From contig RCTD01000016.1 of assembly GCA_014898415.1 (NCBI GenBank), positions 62,001-126,000 on the forward strand: a stretch of DNA of 64,000 bases, written 5' to 3'. The DNA is from Stromatinia cepivora (taxonomy: Eukaryota > Ascomycota > Leotiomycetes > Helotiales > Sclerotiniaceae). The first letter of the stretch is position 1; every line of letters starts with the position of its first letter. A program made the translations under genes and the position numbers. Shown one piece after another: positions 11,993 through 23,664 of the stretch. The notes under the pieces are model-generated. The model was given only the letters and a program-made list of their open reading frames with translations. It searched no databases and was not told the DNA's origin.

Positions 11993-12206
11993 TACAAATT
12001 GAAAATTGAAAATTGAAAATTCAAAATTCAATCTCTTAATAAATAAAATCGCGAAAATTCTGGAATTTTCGGAATCGACTAGTATTTATATAAAGAATCT
12101 ATAATTAATATTCTAATTATTTATATTGATTTGTTGTAAAGTTATTGATAAATGAAAATCGTGGTTTTTGGTGTAAAATGGTGGCCGGAAATTAGGGTGG
12201 TTGACT
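11993..12206 (-). repeat. Right arm of the foldback element, outer part
   Basis: Reverse complement of about 5950-6165 with scattered differences. It ends at 12206 beside the TA duplication. It includes a short direct repeat of AAATTGAAAATTG at about 11996-12030. Confidence 0.75.
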
Positions 12207-14550
12207 TATACTCAAAATTGCACTTTTTTCTCCTTCGAGCTTGAAAGGCCTGCTTTATGTTGAGGTGTGTCTGTAATTGCTTTGAGTTCCCAATAATCCA
12301 GCTCTTGGAGAGCTTTATATATTCGAAAGCCTCCGATAAAGTTCATTTTGCCACTTAGCTCAAGAGTCACTAGATTTTTCCATGCAAACCACGCATGAAA
12401 ACCGCAAATCGTTCTTGGTTCAAGCATGTCTAGTATTCCAAACTGTAAGAAAATCTAAATATCATCCTGCTCGAGCCTTCTCTAGTAGTGGACCCTACTC
12501 ACTAATCCTTTTCTAGGGGTCTTCCCACTAGAAAAGCAGTAACTAAATACTTAAATGCTAATCTCACCATCTGCTTATCGCCCATTTCATTCTTTTTATT
12601 TGTTTTTAGAAAGCTGCCAAAATTATTGAGCCTGTATGCAAGGGAAGAAATGCCCCGGGACAATACTCTCCGACTGTTGCAGATCCAAATCACTCTCATT
12701 CATTAAAGTCTTACTGTCAACCATTATGTTCATTATCAAACCTTCACAGTCAAAAATCCATCATATTCTTATCGAGCTCTCATCTTCTCACCTGCTGACA
12801 GAGAATATGAATTTTTACCCTTTGCATTGCTAGATGTTCCATGTTTGTCTGAAGGTCCTGCTCTCTTTCCAATTTGCGCCATTCAATTAATCTGAAAGTA
12901 GTGTTTGTATATCATCAAGTCAGCTTCTCCACAGATCAAACCCACCGGTAAAAACTCCTGTAGCGAAAGCAAAATGAATTGAAAGGTTGAGTCCCCAATT
13001 TTCCGCTTTTCTAGAGCCGCTGGAAGACACAAGTATATAAAAGGACCTTCCAATTCCTCCTGTCTAGACTCTCTTAACTTCAATCAATTTACATCATCTT
13101 ACCCTCCATCTCCATGTAAGATTCAAGATGGTCATTGTAACATGGCACCGCCCTGGCAAACTTTGAAATTGAGTGAGTAGCATCATCCTTTCGATCTTCC
13201 TCTTCCATTCCCACTACTGTCATCACCCGGCAAAGTTTTTGCCATCATTCCTAGCAAATATATTTTTGTATATTGACAACAGTGATAAATCATATCTCCT
13301 CTTTTATCATTCAGAGATGGGATTTCCTTCTTACATCCCCGAAATGATATGCGGATTTGAATACCTACTTCTTGCGGCATTATACGAGATTTCTTCTTCC
13401 CCTGTTTCGATATTAAAGCTCTAGTTAGTACGTTTTGCAGAAACAAAGATGATTTAACCCTAAGCTTATATACTGGCCCGTGGTGGCCTCGGAGTTCCAT
13501 CTTTGGACACAAGTTACAGGAAATAGAGGATGCTGTTTTCTGTAAAATTGTTGGTTCTCATCGGATACCCATTACTGTATACGATCCAAAACCTTTCACT
13601 GTGTTGTTATAAGTGAATAAGATGACTCTAATAGAGGCTGAAAAGATCATCAAATTGTTCCGAAATGGAGATTTCATCTCCATTTCAAAGCCGGCCGTTG
13701 GTCTCTTTGTGGTCATAACTATCATTGGTTCCGTTTTATATGCAATGGAACTCTCGAACCTCCAGAACTCCAATTTTGATTTCAAAGAGCCGTCCTCGTA
13801 CGTTCCAGCTCTTTTAGTTTATGTTAATCATTATCTCCCTCTTTTTCAGCTAGCTTTTATCCAGACAGGTTGGATTTTCCTCCCAGTATCTTCGAGAATT
13901 CCCGCTCATTAACTAGGACCCTTTCTTTCTAAAACTAATCATAATTCTAAAAATGGACTCGCTCACATCAATTCGACCCCGCTTTCCCTGAAATGACTTT
14001 ATATAATTCCATTCCTCAACGATAGTTTACATACAGTGCGATCGCTGGCACCAGAACCTCTTACTTAAGTGCAAACAACACATTCCCAAACCTCGCATCA
14101 TAAGAAACATCAGAAACTTGCCTTAATTCAACTGGAAAATGTCCTACTCGAAAAGGCGATTATACCTAGAGTGAGAAGACGAAACCTTCCCAGCAAATCA
14201 ATGATTAGCCAACAACAAATCAACATCTAAAGTTAAAATAAAACTACAAAAGTTCAGGCAGACAAACAGCAACCAAAAAACCCCAAATAAGAGTATAGGA
14301 ACACAATTCGGGAGAAGTGAAGGCTGTTAGAGAAACTCGAGCTTTTGGCATACAGTACTCGAAAAATTCAGCGAGAGTGAAGTTTCTCTGAAGTTGTGAA
14401 GCCGTAGCCCAGGCATATTGCATGAATATTGTATCTGTGTATGTTGATTGTAAGAAATAAACACTCTATTTCATCCTCTCACCCTCTCACCCTCTCATCG
14501 TCTCATCCCCTTATTTTTTCCTCTTTTCCTCCTCTTATCCTCTCAATCTC

Positions 14551-14649
14551 CTATCCCTCCTATCCCTCCTATCCCTCCTATCCCTCCTATCCCTCCTATC
14601 CCTCCTATCCCTCCTATCCCTCCTATCCCTCCTATCCCTCCTATCCCTC
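14551..14649 (+). repeat. 9-bp minisatellite, 11 perfect copies
   Basis: The unit CTATCCCTC is repeated 11 times without error. The unit length is a multiple of three, so it creates an apparent Pro-Ser-Tyr repeat frame; this is a by-product of the repeat, not a gene. Confidence 0.97.
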
Positions 14650-14798
14650 TCATTTTAACAAAATAAGACTTTTAAAAATAACTCTTTTATCAATTACTTA
14701 ATTCCGCCCGTTATACTACTTCTTTTATCCCACTTCCCAACATCACTCTCAACCTCCCACTCCATCCCCATCAACAACTTACCCAAATCTTTTTCCCC

Positions 14799-14930
14799 TT
14801 CTTTCCTTCCCTCTTTTCTCCTCATCTCCTCCTCATCTCCTCCTCTTCTCCACTTTTCTTCTCCTTTCCTTTCCTTTCCTCTCCTCTCTTTTCTTTTGTT
14901 TTCTTTCTTTCCTTTCCTTTCCTTTCCATA
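14799..14930 (+). repeat. Polypyrimidine tract
   Basis: Almost pure C and T for about 130 bases, with TCCTCAT, TTTCC and TTTCT sub-repeats. It could adopt triplex-type structures, but no function is shown by the sequence. Confidence 0.85.
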
Positions 14931-15885
14931 TTTATCTTCACCTTCACCTTTATCGTTTTTATTCGATCAAATGGACAGCCAGTCGTACCTCCTTCACCCA
15001 ATCTTACCCTAATAGAAGTATTTGCACTATAAATTTCAATATCTATATTCACCTCAAATAGATATATACATCGAATCGAGCACCGTACATCACATTATAA
15101 ACCCAGAATTTTACATCTAGATCAAAGCATTTGTAGAATATCTTTTTCTTAATCTCAATTTTCATTTCTTTCTCAAGCATCTCCAAATACCCTCAGAATA
15201 CTGTCTGCATAATTTAGCTGCATCTCACAAACTTGCGCATCACTAATGGTATCACAAACATCTCCTCTATCCCCCATTCATATCACCTCTCCGAGCTCCT
15301 TTGCCCTCATCCCACAACCCACAAGCTATACTCTACTCTCCCATTATCCACCTTCCAAAACCAAAAGTATAACATAATCAAATCAACCCCACCCCTCTTT
15401 ACCCCACTATCCCCACTATCCCCGCATCTATCCACATCCACATGTAGATCCAGATCGCTAGCGACCCCCTCCCCTTTCCTCTCCCACTCCCCTTCTCACC
15501 TCACCTCATCTCTTCCCCTTAAAAACATCACGAGATGCAAAAACGCAGAACAAAAATCATGAATGGTATCTCAAAAGAAAGGAGAAAAAAATCCGCGAAT
15601 AGTGAACAAAAGAAAAATTCCCGAAGACGGTGTATCGAATAGGATATGATCGGACCGAATTATATGCGCTGCAATAATCAAGATCATATCTGGAGTATCA
15701 AAAAAGGCTGTGGTTGTGTGTGTGGAAAAATTATCGGACAGTAGAATGCAAATGCCTTGGGACCGTAAGGAAATTGAAGTCATGTTGGTTGAAGGCGCTG
15801 AGAAGGGTGTCTTCGAGCAATATTTTGGTCGTGGGTGTGTTATGACAAAGGTACCGGTGTCGGTATAGACATAGGAATAGAGTAT

Positions 15886-18800
15886 CTATAGAGGTTTTCT
15901 TCGAATAGGGGGAGGAGTAGACGAGCTATTATTCTCCATATTACCCGTAAGTTCAGCTACACGAGCTTTAATACGTGCAACGCGAGATTCAATTGCTGGA
16001 TCCATTAGTATATCTCCCCACGAGGAAGTTGTAGAAGGAGGTAAATACTCACTCTCTTCACCTGAAGTTTCTCCATCATCATTATCAGTCGGTTGACTAT
16101 ATCCACCTCTAGATTGTTCCTCGCTTTCTCTATTTGCGGATGCTTGTTCGGCGGCGTTCTTACGAATTTGTGCCCATCGATCTTGAGGGGAGGTTGGTTG
16201 CGTGAGTGCTTCATCTTGAGGTTTATCGACTTTTTCATGTCGGCTTCTTGCAATGTTGGGTGGTGATGCAGAATCTTCACTTCCCCTTGGTGTATCTGAT
16301 TCGGCTGTTGGAGCAAATGCTGGGAAATCTTCGAGAGGTCCTTGATCAAATCTGGAGAACTCTTGACGAGCTTCTCGAGCATCCTCAGTATCAACTCTTG
16401 AAATATCGTCTTGACCAATAGAGTGTTCGGAGGAAGGACGACGAGGAGTGACTGGTGTCGCTGGAGTAACTGGAGTGCGTTCACCAGATGACATTGGAGG
16501 AGCTGGTGAAACAAATCCATCCCCTCCCTCACTACTAGGTGACATTAGTGGGCTCTTTCTTCTCGAGAATCGTCTAGTGAGACTGTTCCTTTTACTTTCA
16601 GGCTTAAGTCCACCTTTACCATTCATTGCTACTTCGGAAGCATTTGGTGGTGCAGCTCTCGTTTGCTTTCCCTTCCTCCCAAACATGCCCCTGAATCCAT
16701 TACCGGCAGCAGGATCTTTCTTCTTCAATCTCTGATGCTTATCCTGAGTTTCTAGGCTTGAGCCCGAATAATCCAAAGAAGCTCTTGATATATCCATACT
16801 TGGCTTATTTTGATTCAAAGGAGACATTGGAACGGGCTTTCTTTGGAGTGGATGAATATCACTTGGTGAAATTGGAGCTGACACCTCTTCGGTTTCCTTG
16901 TCTGGCAAAGGTGGTAAAGGTGATGAAGGTTCCTTTGGAGTAGTTGGAGTGGGAGGTAGATCTCTGTTAATATTAAGGCCTGGTGACAAGGCCGCTTGAC
17001 GATCATATGAATTTCCATTCGTCTCCATAGTAGCTTCTCCAAGACCGCGACCCGTAAAGTTACTGCCAAGATATGCTTCTCGAATGGTATCTTTATCGTA
17101 TTTATTGGCCCATTTCATTGCTGGGGAAGCCTCAGTTTTGAGCATTGGTTGAAGTGTAAAGACACTGCTTGTCTTCAACGAATCTGCATCCAAATCATTT
17201 CTTCCACGTCGAACAGCTAGTCCCTTTTCCTCATCCTGCTTTCTCTGTCTTTGTTGCAACTGAATTGCAGCTGCTTGAATTCGAGCATGTTGATCAAGAC
17301 CTATGGTAGTCTTACTGGCGCTCGTACTTTGACTATATCCAGGTTTTAAGTTGTTGGGTTTTTCCATTTCTGTTTTGCCAGTAGATCCTCGTCGTTTTGC
17401 ACCATTCTTATTCTTCCTAGTTCGACCCCAGAAGCTCTTTTTCTCCGCAATATAAGCACCTGCCTCAGGCTCTGGTGCTGCACCTTTTACCATTTCCTCC
17501 ATTAATAGCCAACGACCACCAGGAATTGTCGTCTCAATCAAAGCACAACGTCCGAATGAAGCCTTTCTGTCCACTGTCTCCTCACCAGCCAAACTACTAA
17601 TCCAAACCCACCAGAACGAATCATCCAAGTCAAATCGAGTAATGCTTGCAAGCTCACCCGGTTCCAAGTCTTTACTTGATTCAAGTCTAGGCTGATGAGA
17701 TTGCGAGCTTCCTGCCCTGGTATTAATCGGTGGTAATATCTTATCGGGTGGTAATAGCAAAGGCGGAGGACTAGTTGTTCCATCATCTGTAAAGCCTGAA
17801 GAGAGGAAATCCGCCCAGGACGGGGTAGTTGGCCTATCACCAGATTTAACCCCGGCATTTGCTGGAGTGCTTCTTAGTCCCTGTACTGGTTTTGGTTTTC
17901 GTGGTCCCAAAAAATCATTTTCATCGCGCGCCGTATCATCATCAAAAGATGCAGAAAATCCAACATCCTCGAATCGTGACCATGAAGCATCTCGTAAACT
18001 GGTGGAGTCTTGAGAATTAGATATTTGGGACTGATTTGTGGAAGAAATTGATCTTAAAACACGACGACATTCATCAGTTAAAGCCCTTACGGGATCCTCA
18101 TATTCTGAGAATTGCTGTAAAGCGCGGTCGTCATCTCGATATTGGAAGTGATTCGCTCTTCGTAACAATGCAAATGGTGTAGGTGAAACAGAATTCACTA
18201 TCATTACCACTTTGGTAGTAGATTGTTGTAATAATGAAGGGTGTTCTGGTGGGTATTCTGTTTCTTGGACAAGCTTCTGTAGGGACATGGGCAATTTAGA
18301 TATACCGTTCATGCCTCTGACGGATTCGGGGGAGAGTGATCGAAGATAGGCGAAGAATAGATGACTTGCAGCATCAGCCGCACTATATATTATTAGCACA
18401 TCCGTTTATCCTGTCAGACAATTTTACCCACGTTGACCATCCTTTATATCCACCTTCAAATCCATTACCTGTATCAACTTGATCGAAAGCCCACCATCCC
18501 GCATATCTTGATAATTTGCGTCCAGCTAAACCATTCAATTTTCCATGTGCTGCAATTGCTGATAAGAGGTCAAAGAAATCAAAAATGATATCTCTTCTCG
18601 CATCAGATTCTACACTCAAAGGTATAAAAGTTACAAACGCGTCGCGGGCATAATTTGAGTCTGCCAGAGTTAGCCATGATTTTCTTCTCTTTGGATCCCA
18701 ATTTCCTACCATGCTCTCCAACTTTAAATAGTTCATATGCGTCCCAAGAAACCACACCACCAACCATTCGACTCCAACACCATTTAAGCACACTACATAG

Positions 18801-19309
18801 AACCTAATTGATATCAGTTATTTATCCTGCTCTAGAGGTCGATCTAGCAGCTCACCATAGGTTCCGTGAGTCTTAATTCTTGAGCCAGCATCTCCCGACT
18901 CAATTGTCTCTTATCGAAGAAATTCCTAATGAACGTTCTTGCCGCGCTCGGATCTGACATAGGTCGGAATGGAAGTAGAAGGAATGGCATGTCCAAAGCT
19001 GCATTGACAAAAACGAATTAGCATGTGTAACATAAAAAAATCCATAGTAAATTCTTCCTAGGCTTCGTGCATAATCGATAACGGAATGATATCAATTCTG
19101 AATGATTTCATACCTCTTGATTTTAATTCCACGGTACATCCCCTCACCAGTTTTTGAATCTCTTCTGGTTCTACAGTGGTTCTTGTCCATGCATCTGTCC
19201 ATGTTGGCTTCGCTGGTGCTTGATCACTAAGATCATCAAGTCCTCCCTTCTTCTTGGATGCTTTCGTTGGGCCATCTTTACCCTTCAACCTTGAGAAGAA
19301 ACTTGGCAT
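15886..19309 (-). CDS. MSB1-like cell-polarity protein (DUF1708 family)
   Basis: Five exons on the minus strand: 19309-19114, 18998-18856, 18803-18710, 18660-18432 and 18382-15886. They give 1052 residues, and every junction keeps frame with GT-AG borders and introns of 49-115 nt. The start is M-P-S-F-F-S-R-L-K-G-K-D. The conserved N-terminal domain (about residues 30-500) includes 'PTWTDAWTRT', 'EEIQKLVRGCTVELKSR', 'LDMPFLLLPFRP', 'GGVVSWDAYELFKVGE', 'ARDAFVTFIPLSV' and 'GYKGWST', which I recognise as the fungal Msb1/DUF1708 domain, described as RhoGAP-like. The rest is low-complexity, rich in S, P, K and R, and probably disordered. In yeast, Msb1 acts at bud sites with Cdc42/Rho1 and formins, so a role in hyphal tip growth is likely by analogy. 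The 3' end lies next to a gene-poor zone, and the promoter side carries microsatellites. Confidence 0.9.
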
Positions 19310-19593
19310 GATTGCGAAAGTGTGTCGAGATTATTATCGATATCGCAGACCATGAAATTCTTATTAGTTATGTAAAATACATTCGAAACTCAAATATGTT
19401 GCTTGAAATTTTAGTGGATGGATCAGATATGATGTCTTGTATCAGATTCGCGCTCCTTCGGATAAGAATTTAATTAGAGGGAAAGATGGTACGGTGGATA
19501 GAGGAGAGGGAATAGAGGAATGGGTCGATTTTAAACGACGCTGTACCGGTATTGTAACTTTGAAGACAGAAAATGAGTGGGTGAAATGATTTT

Positions 19594-19650
19594 AATGAAT
19601 GAATGAATGAATGAATGAGAGAGAGAGAGAGAGAGAGAGTGTGTGTGTGC
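19594..19650 (+). repeat. Compound microsatellite (GAAT)n(GA)n(GT)n
   Basis: Runs of TGAA, then GA, then GT follow one another directly, about 285 bp upstream of the MSB1-like start codon. Confidence 0.95.
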
Positions 19651-20894
19651 GAGTGAGTACAGTATAAGTTTGTCTTTAATTCTCCAACCAGGTTTTGGCG
19701 CGGGGGAATATCTTTTCTTTAGTTTTAGAAACTAAATCCAATAAAAAGGTATGAATGGATTGGATTGGATTGGATCGGATGGGCTGATATGATCTCCTCT
19801 CTCAATCAATCGATCAATCAATCAATCAATTTATGAAATTGAAGATGGGATAAAAATTAAAGGGGATTCTTGATACAGCTGGAGCACCACAAGTCCACAA
19901 CAGTTAACTTTTTTGGGTCAAATAGACTGACCAAGCTGAGCCTTAGTAAAATAAAATTCCCGATAGTTAAATTTCTATCAATCCATCAATCAATTGAAAT
20001 TTCAGGGGTCATTAACTGGGGTGAATGATCCGTGCGTTTTACCGTGTTGGCCAACGGTATTCTATCAGTCAAGTATAAGGAATTTATATCGTCGTTGTTT
20101 TAATTCTATTCAGACTTTTATCATTCATTCGTCCTCGTTGTCTATAGGGACGATTCTACGCCGTATATCATTTCAAAGGGTGACATCATGGCTCGAATAA
20201 TGAGAATCTGGCTGGCTGTATTCAAGAGGATTGTTCGTATTGATAATTTTATATTGATTAAAGGTTATACGAATATTAGGTGCTCTATATAGGTAGTTAG
20301 AGATACAAAATACAAAAGATACTGTAGTATACTAGGTAGGTAGATAGATAAATCAATGCTAAGGTTAAGGATCTTGGTATGGTGGAAGGAAGATCTCAAT
20401 CATGGAGTAGTAATTATTCTCAATTATGATCATGCATCGAAGACTACCTACCTACCTACTACAAGTTACTCAAAACTCATCCAAGTAATTGTACCCAGAC
20501 ATCTCTATTTCAACCGCTGATCTTCTCATCTCCAAAATCAGCATAGCAAATGCAATTCCAGATCACATTTCCCATCCTCGTGAGCTATAATCAGGTATAT
20601 ATTCGTACTTGTGATGTATAAAACCCCACCCTATATATAAAAGAAGTCTCCGCCACAGCCTTGAATAACGCTATAAGATCAATCGACCAACTATTTTCAC
20701 GGTTTTCATCCCAACTGTGTGTGACACCCATGTCGACCACTCAAGTCCCGCATGTTTAGGTGCCTTTGCCAACGCATGTAAGTGGGAAGTTTACTTGCCC
20801 AGGTGGTAGTGGTAGGTGATCAAGGTATCTTCTTAATTCTAATATCATTGTCACCTGTTGTATGTAATTCACTCCTATAAAATCGTTCGATTAC

Positions 20895-20958
20895 TAGGTA
20901 GGTAGGTAGGTAGGTAGGTAGGTAGGTAGGTAGGTAGGTAGGTAGGTAGGTAGGTAGG
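20895..20958 (+). repeat. (TAGG)16 microsatellite
   Basis: Sixteen uninterrupted TAGG units, followed by CTGGTAGGTA. Scattered TAGGTA/TACCTA motifs surround it from about 20,300 to 22,020. The unit is not a known telomere repeat. Confidence 0.97.
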
Positions 20959-20990
20959 TACTGGTAGGTACTTGACTTGGTTTTGCACGC

Positions 20991-21065
20991 ATCAATTCCA
21001 TACACATCAATTCCATACACATCAATTCCATACACATCAATTCCATACACATCAATTCCATACAT
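20991..21065 (+). repeat. 15-bp minisatellite, five copies
   Basis: The unit ATCAATTCCATACAC starts at 20991, 21006, 21021, 21036 and 21051. It lies 32 bp from the TAGG array. Confidence 0.96.
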
Positions 21066-22482
21066 AATCATCCAATTTCCAGAAATTAATCATTCATTCA
21101 TTCATTCATGTACGACCGTCCCCACCTACAGCCCACCCCACTGGATCACCCTATACTCCGTACAAAGCACAACGCACGAGCCCTTTCAAAATGCAAATGA
21201 ATCATGGCATGGATTTCAAACCTTATATGCCTAGGTAGTAGACATTCATGCATTAGGTAAAGCATTAAAGCACTAATAAAACATTCTTCAGACGAAAAGT
21301 CCGCATACCTTATACAAGTAGGTAAGTCATCAATCTCGAGCTCGCTAGCCACGATAGGGAAACGTTGGAGAGGGATTATCTTCCACAAGTCGAAGCTTTC
21401 CTCATGAATACGATTCCCATAAATCAAGCTTCCGCATCTTAATATCAAGCCTCAGATCTTTAGATACCCATCTAACTATACCATAAACCTCCCCGCTCCC
21501 CCTCTGTTCAAAATCAAAAAAAGAGATTCAGATTTAGATTTTTGGATCATAAACGCCGATCAACCACCATCCGAATTAAAACCATAAATTTTACTTATTT
21601 ACCTACTATCTATTACCTACCTAGATACCTAGTATCCATTAGAACGGAGAAACCGACCAAGATCTTCATGCAGTGAAGTTTAATCGAATCTAACCTTACA
21701 AGACGCGGACGCGGCAAGGCAGGGCAGGGTCTTCAATTCAAGCGCATGAATTATAAATTTTATAATTTGAAATATTTTCTAAAATAAGTATTGAGGAAAA
21801 AAAAGGGTAATATTCAATTTCTATATTCGATATCGTAACTACTAGGTAGGATTACATTATATCATCATCTTAAAGAAACAAATTTCCCTACATCTACCCC
21901 CTTTTCATTCTCGTTCGATTCGATTTTTTATATTCTATTACTCTATTACTGTATTATGCTATACCTACTATGCTATGCTATACCTATCCATATCTTACTT
22001 GTCAGGTAGATATATATGTAGATATAGTAAATCTTGAATTTAAATTACAGATGCCCCTATTTATAACGTCCTCGAGCTTACCAATGCAATACTGGAGTCT
22101 GATGTGTAGATAGATATGTTTACTTTATAGATATATATAGGTATATATAGATAATAATATATTGTGATGGGTTGATTGTGCTTGGAGGGCCGAAAGGACC
22201 TCGGGAGCTAGGGAGGGAATGGATGGGTATTGATTGGTATTGGTATTGAGAAGAAGGAGAATGAGAAGACGTAGTGTTGAAAGAGAAATATACCCAACAA
22301 GTGGAATTTGTGTTTTGCAATGAGTGAACGAGATAAAATTCCAATTTCTAAACTATATAATAAGCAGCTAAACTTTTATTTTCCGCTTTAACTTCTCTAT
22401 TTTCCCTCCTATATACTCCGTATACAACATTCCCTCACCCATCCCATCCACCGCCTTTTCCCTCACCTCACCAAACAAACAC

Positions 22483-23664
22483 CTAGTTAAAAACCACCGT
22501 CTTATGCCCATTCAACAACACCCTCCGTTCAGTAACCCACTTAACCGCCGTCGCCAAAACATTACTCTCTACATTACTCCCCTCAACCGTCAGTTCCTTG
22601 GGACTAAGTCCATGCCCCACCCTCACAACATTCTGTTCAATAATAGGACCCTCATCCAAATCACTCGTGACAAAATGTGCCGTGGCCCCAATAATCTTCA
22701 CACCCCTATCATACGCCTGATGGTAAGGTTTCGCGCCCTTAAACGACGGGAGGAAAGAATGATGAATATTAATAATCTTTCCACTCATCGCCGTACACAA
22801 TGTTGGGGAAAGAACCTGCATGTAGCGAGCCAGGACGATCAAATCGATATTATTCTCCTTGACCAACTCCAGAATCTTAGATTCCTGTTCGGCTTTTGTG
22901 GCGGCAGTGACGGGCAGATGATGGAATGGAATCTTGTAGGTGTTGGCCAAAGGTTCGAAGTCCGGATGATTGGATACGATAAGTGGGACTTCAATACCCA
23001 ATTGCGAGATACTTTGACGGAAGAGTAAATCATTAAGACAATGACCGATTTTGGACACCATGATTAAAACTCGAGGTTTCTTGGCCAGAGAATCGAGTTG
23101 GAAATCCATGCTCATGTCTTGAGCGATCGTCTCAAAAGCTCCCTTCAATTCTTCCACGCTCAATTTCTTCGTCTCGGCGTCAGACGAAGAAGAAGAGGCA
23201 GAAGGTGCAAAATGCACTCGCATGAAAAAACGCAAGCTGTTTGGGTCTCCAAATTGTTGCGAATCGACAATATTAAGATTATGCTGGGTGAGAAATCCCG
23301 TGACTGCGTGGACGATACCCGGACGATCAGGGCACGAAAGAGTCAGGATATATTCATCTTCCTTGACCATCTTGACTGCTTTTGTTGATTTCTTTGCAAA
23401 AGAAAGATGTGGTGAGCTAGAGAAGTATCGGGTATTGAATTGGACCTGTCGTCTGGAGATTGAGGCCAGATGGTGTTGATGGTTGAAATTTTTCAAGGGC
23501 TCGGTTGTTCTGGAAAAAAGGGAGAAGGTCCTTGTTTGGGTTGTGTGGAGGAATGTGATTTCGCGAGCGGAACGGAATCTGTGAGTGGAATGAACTGAAC
23601 GAGCTATATGAGCTGTGGTTGTAGATTTTAACAATAACACCGTCTCAGGCAACTTGCTCGCCAT
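22483..23664 (-). CDS. purU: Formyltetrahydrofolate deformylase (PurU type), probably mitochondrial
   Basis: Single-exon, 393 residues from the ATG at 23664. It hydrolyses 10-formyl-THF to formate and THF. An ACT-like regulatory domain (about residues 102-190, beginning 'YILTLSCPDRPGIVHAVTGF') is followed by a formyltransferase-fold catalytic domain (about 197-385). Catalytic residues are visible as N299 and H301 in 'NIHHSFLPSF' and D337 in 'DLDEGPIIEQ'. Residues 1-98 are rich in R, S, T and H, nearly lack acidic residues, and contain 'RYFSSSP', typical of a mitochondrial presequence. The frame stays open upstream to 23901, but only from a TTG codon and with acidic, non-presequence composition, so I reject that start. 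M99 at 23370 ('MVKEDEY') could give a cytosolic form. Formate made in mitochondria would feed cytosolic one-carbon and purine synthesis. Confidence 0.93.
   Translation of the reverse strand: MASKLPETVLLLKSTTTAHIARSVHSTHRFRSAREITFLHTTQTRTFSLFSRTTEPLKNFNHQHHLASISRRQVQFNTRYFSSSPHLSFAKKSTKAVKMVKEDEYILTLSCPDRPGIVHAVTGFLTQHNLNIVDSQQFGDPNSLRFFMRVHFAPSASSSSSDAETKKLSVEELKGAFETIAQDMSMDFQLDSLAKKPRVLIMVSKIGHCLNDLLFRQSISQLGIEVPLIVSNHPDFEPLANTYKIPFHHLPVTAATKAEQESKILELVKENNIDLIVLARYMQVLSPTLCTAMSGKIINIHHSFLPSFKGAKPYHQAYDRGVKIIGATAHFVTSDLDEGPIIEQNVVRVGHGLSPKELTVEGSNVESNVLATAVKWVTERRVLLNGHKTVVFN

Larger units (their letters stand above)
5950..12206. mobile_element. Foldback / long-TIR DNA element (about 0.78 kb) interrupted by Copia copy A
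   Basis: The left end starts AGTCAAC at 5950 and the right end is its inverted copy ending at 12206. The first roughly 45 bases match with only a few transitions. TA dinucleotides at 5948-5949 and 12207-12208 fit a Tc1/mariner-type TA duplication, and an AGTCAA start is known from Fot1-like ends. If the Copia insertion (6518-11987 plus one 5-bp duplication) is removed, the rest is about 780 bp. It folds on itself: 5950 to about 6275 is complementary, with point changes, to 11993-12206 followed inward by about 6400-6517, with a loop of about 125 nt. No transposase frame is visible, so it is probably non-autonomous (MITE-like). The ends are GC-normal and the centre is extremely AT-rich. Confidence 0.8.
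12207..15885. other. Gene-poor region with simple repeats
   Basis: No gene that I can support over 3.7 kb of normal base composition. An ATG frame at 13622-13912 (96 residues, one hydrophobic segment) and a minus-strand ATG frame at 12427-12212 (71 residues) are the best candidates but match nothing I know and have no clear splice partners. A perfect 11-bp inverted repeat with a 3-nt loop lies at 13662-13686. From about 14460 to 15000 and again from 15240 to 15530 the plus strand is strongly pyrimidine-rich. Confidence 0.4.
19310..22482. other. Long intergenic region rich in microsatellites
   Basis: 3.2 kb without a supportable gene. It holds the promoter of the MSB1-like gene at its left end and the 3' side of the deformylase gene at its right end. 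Tetranucleotide motifs dominate: GAAT, ATCA, TAGG/CCTA and CATT. Short frames seen here (for example at 20820-21234) are produced by the repeats. Confidence 0.6.

Noticed and set aside
12212..12427. Minus-strand frame of 71 residues with leucine-rich look
   Set aside because: Too short, no neighbouring exons, immediately beside a foldback element; at best a gene remnant.
13622..13912. 96-residue frame with one hydrophobic segment
   Set aside because: No family and no upstream or downstream exon; likely chance.
14429..14701. Pro-Ser-Tyr repeat protein
   Set aside because: Created by the 9-bp minisatellite; no real coding context.
14551..21065. CRISPR-like arrays
   Set aside because: The tandem repeats here have no unique spacers, and the genome is eukaryotic.
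20820..21234. Frames on both strands with Tyr/Gly/Ile/Asp or Tyr/Thr/Ser/Ile/Pro repeats
   Set aside because: Both strands of the 15-bp minisatellite are open; a product of the repeat.
19310..22482. Secondary-metabolite or effector gene
   Set aside because: No frame with signal peptide and cysteines, no enzyme motif; only microsatellites.
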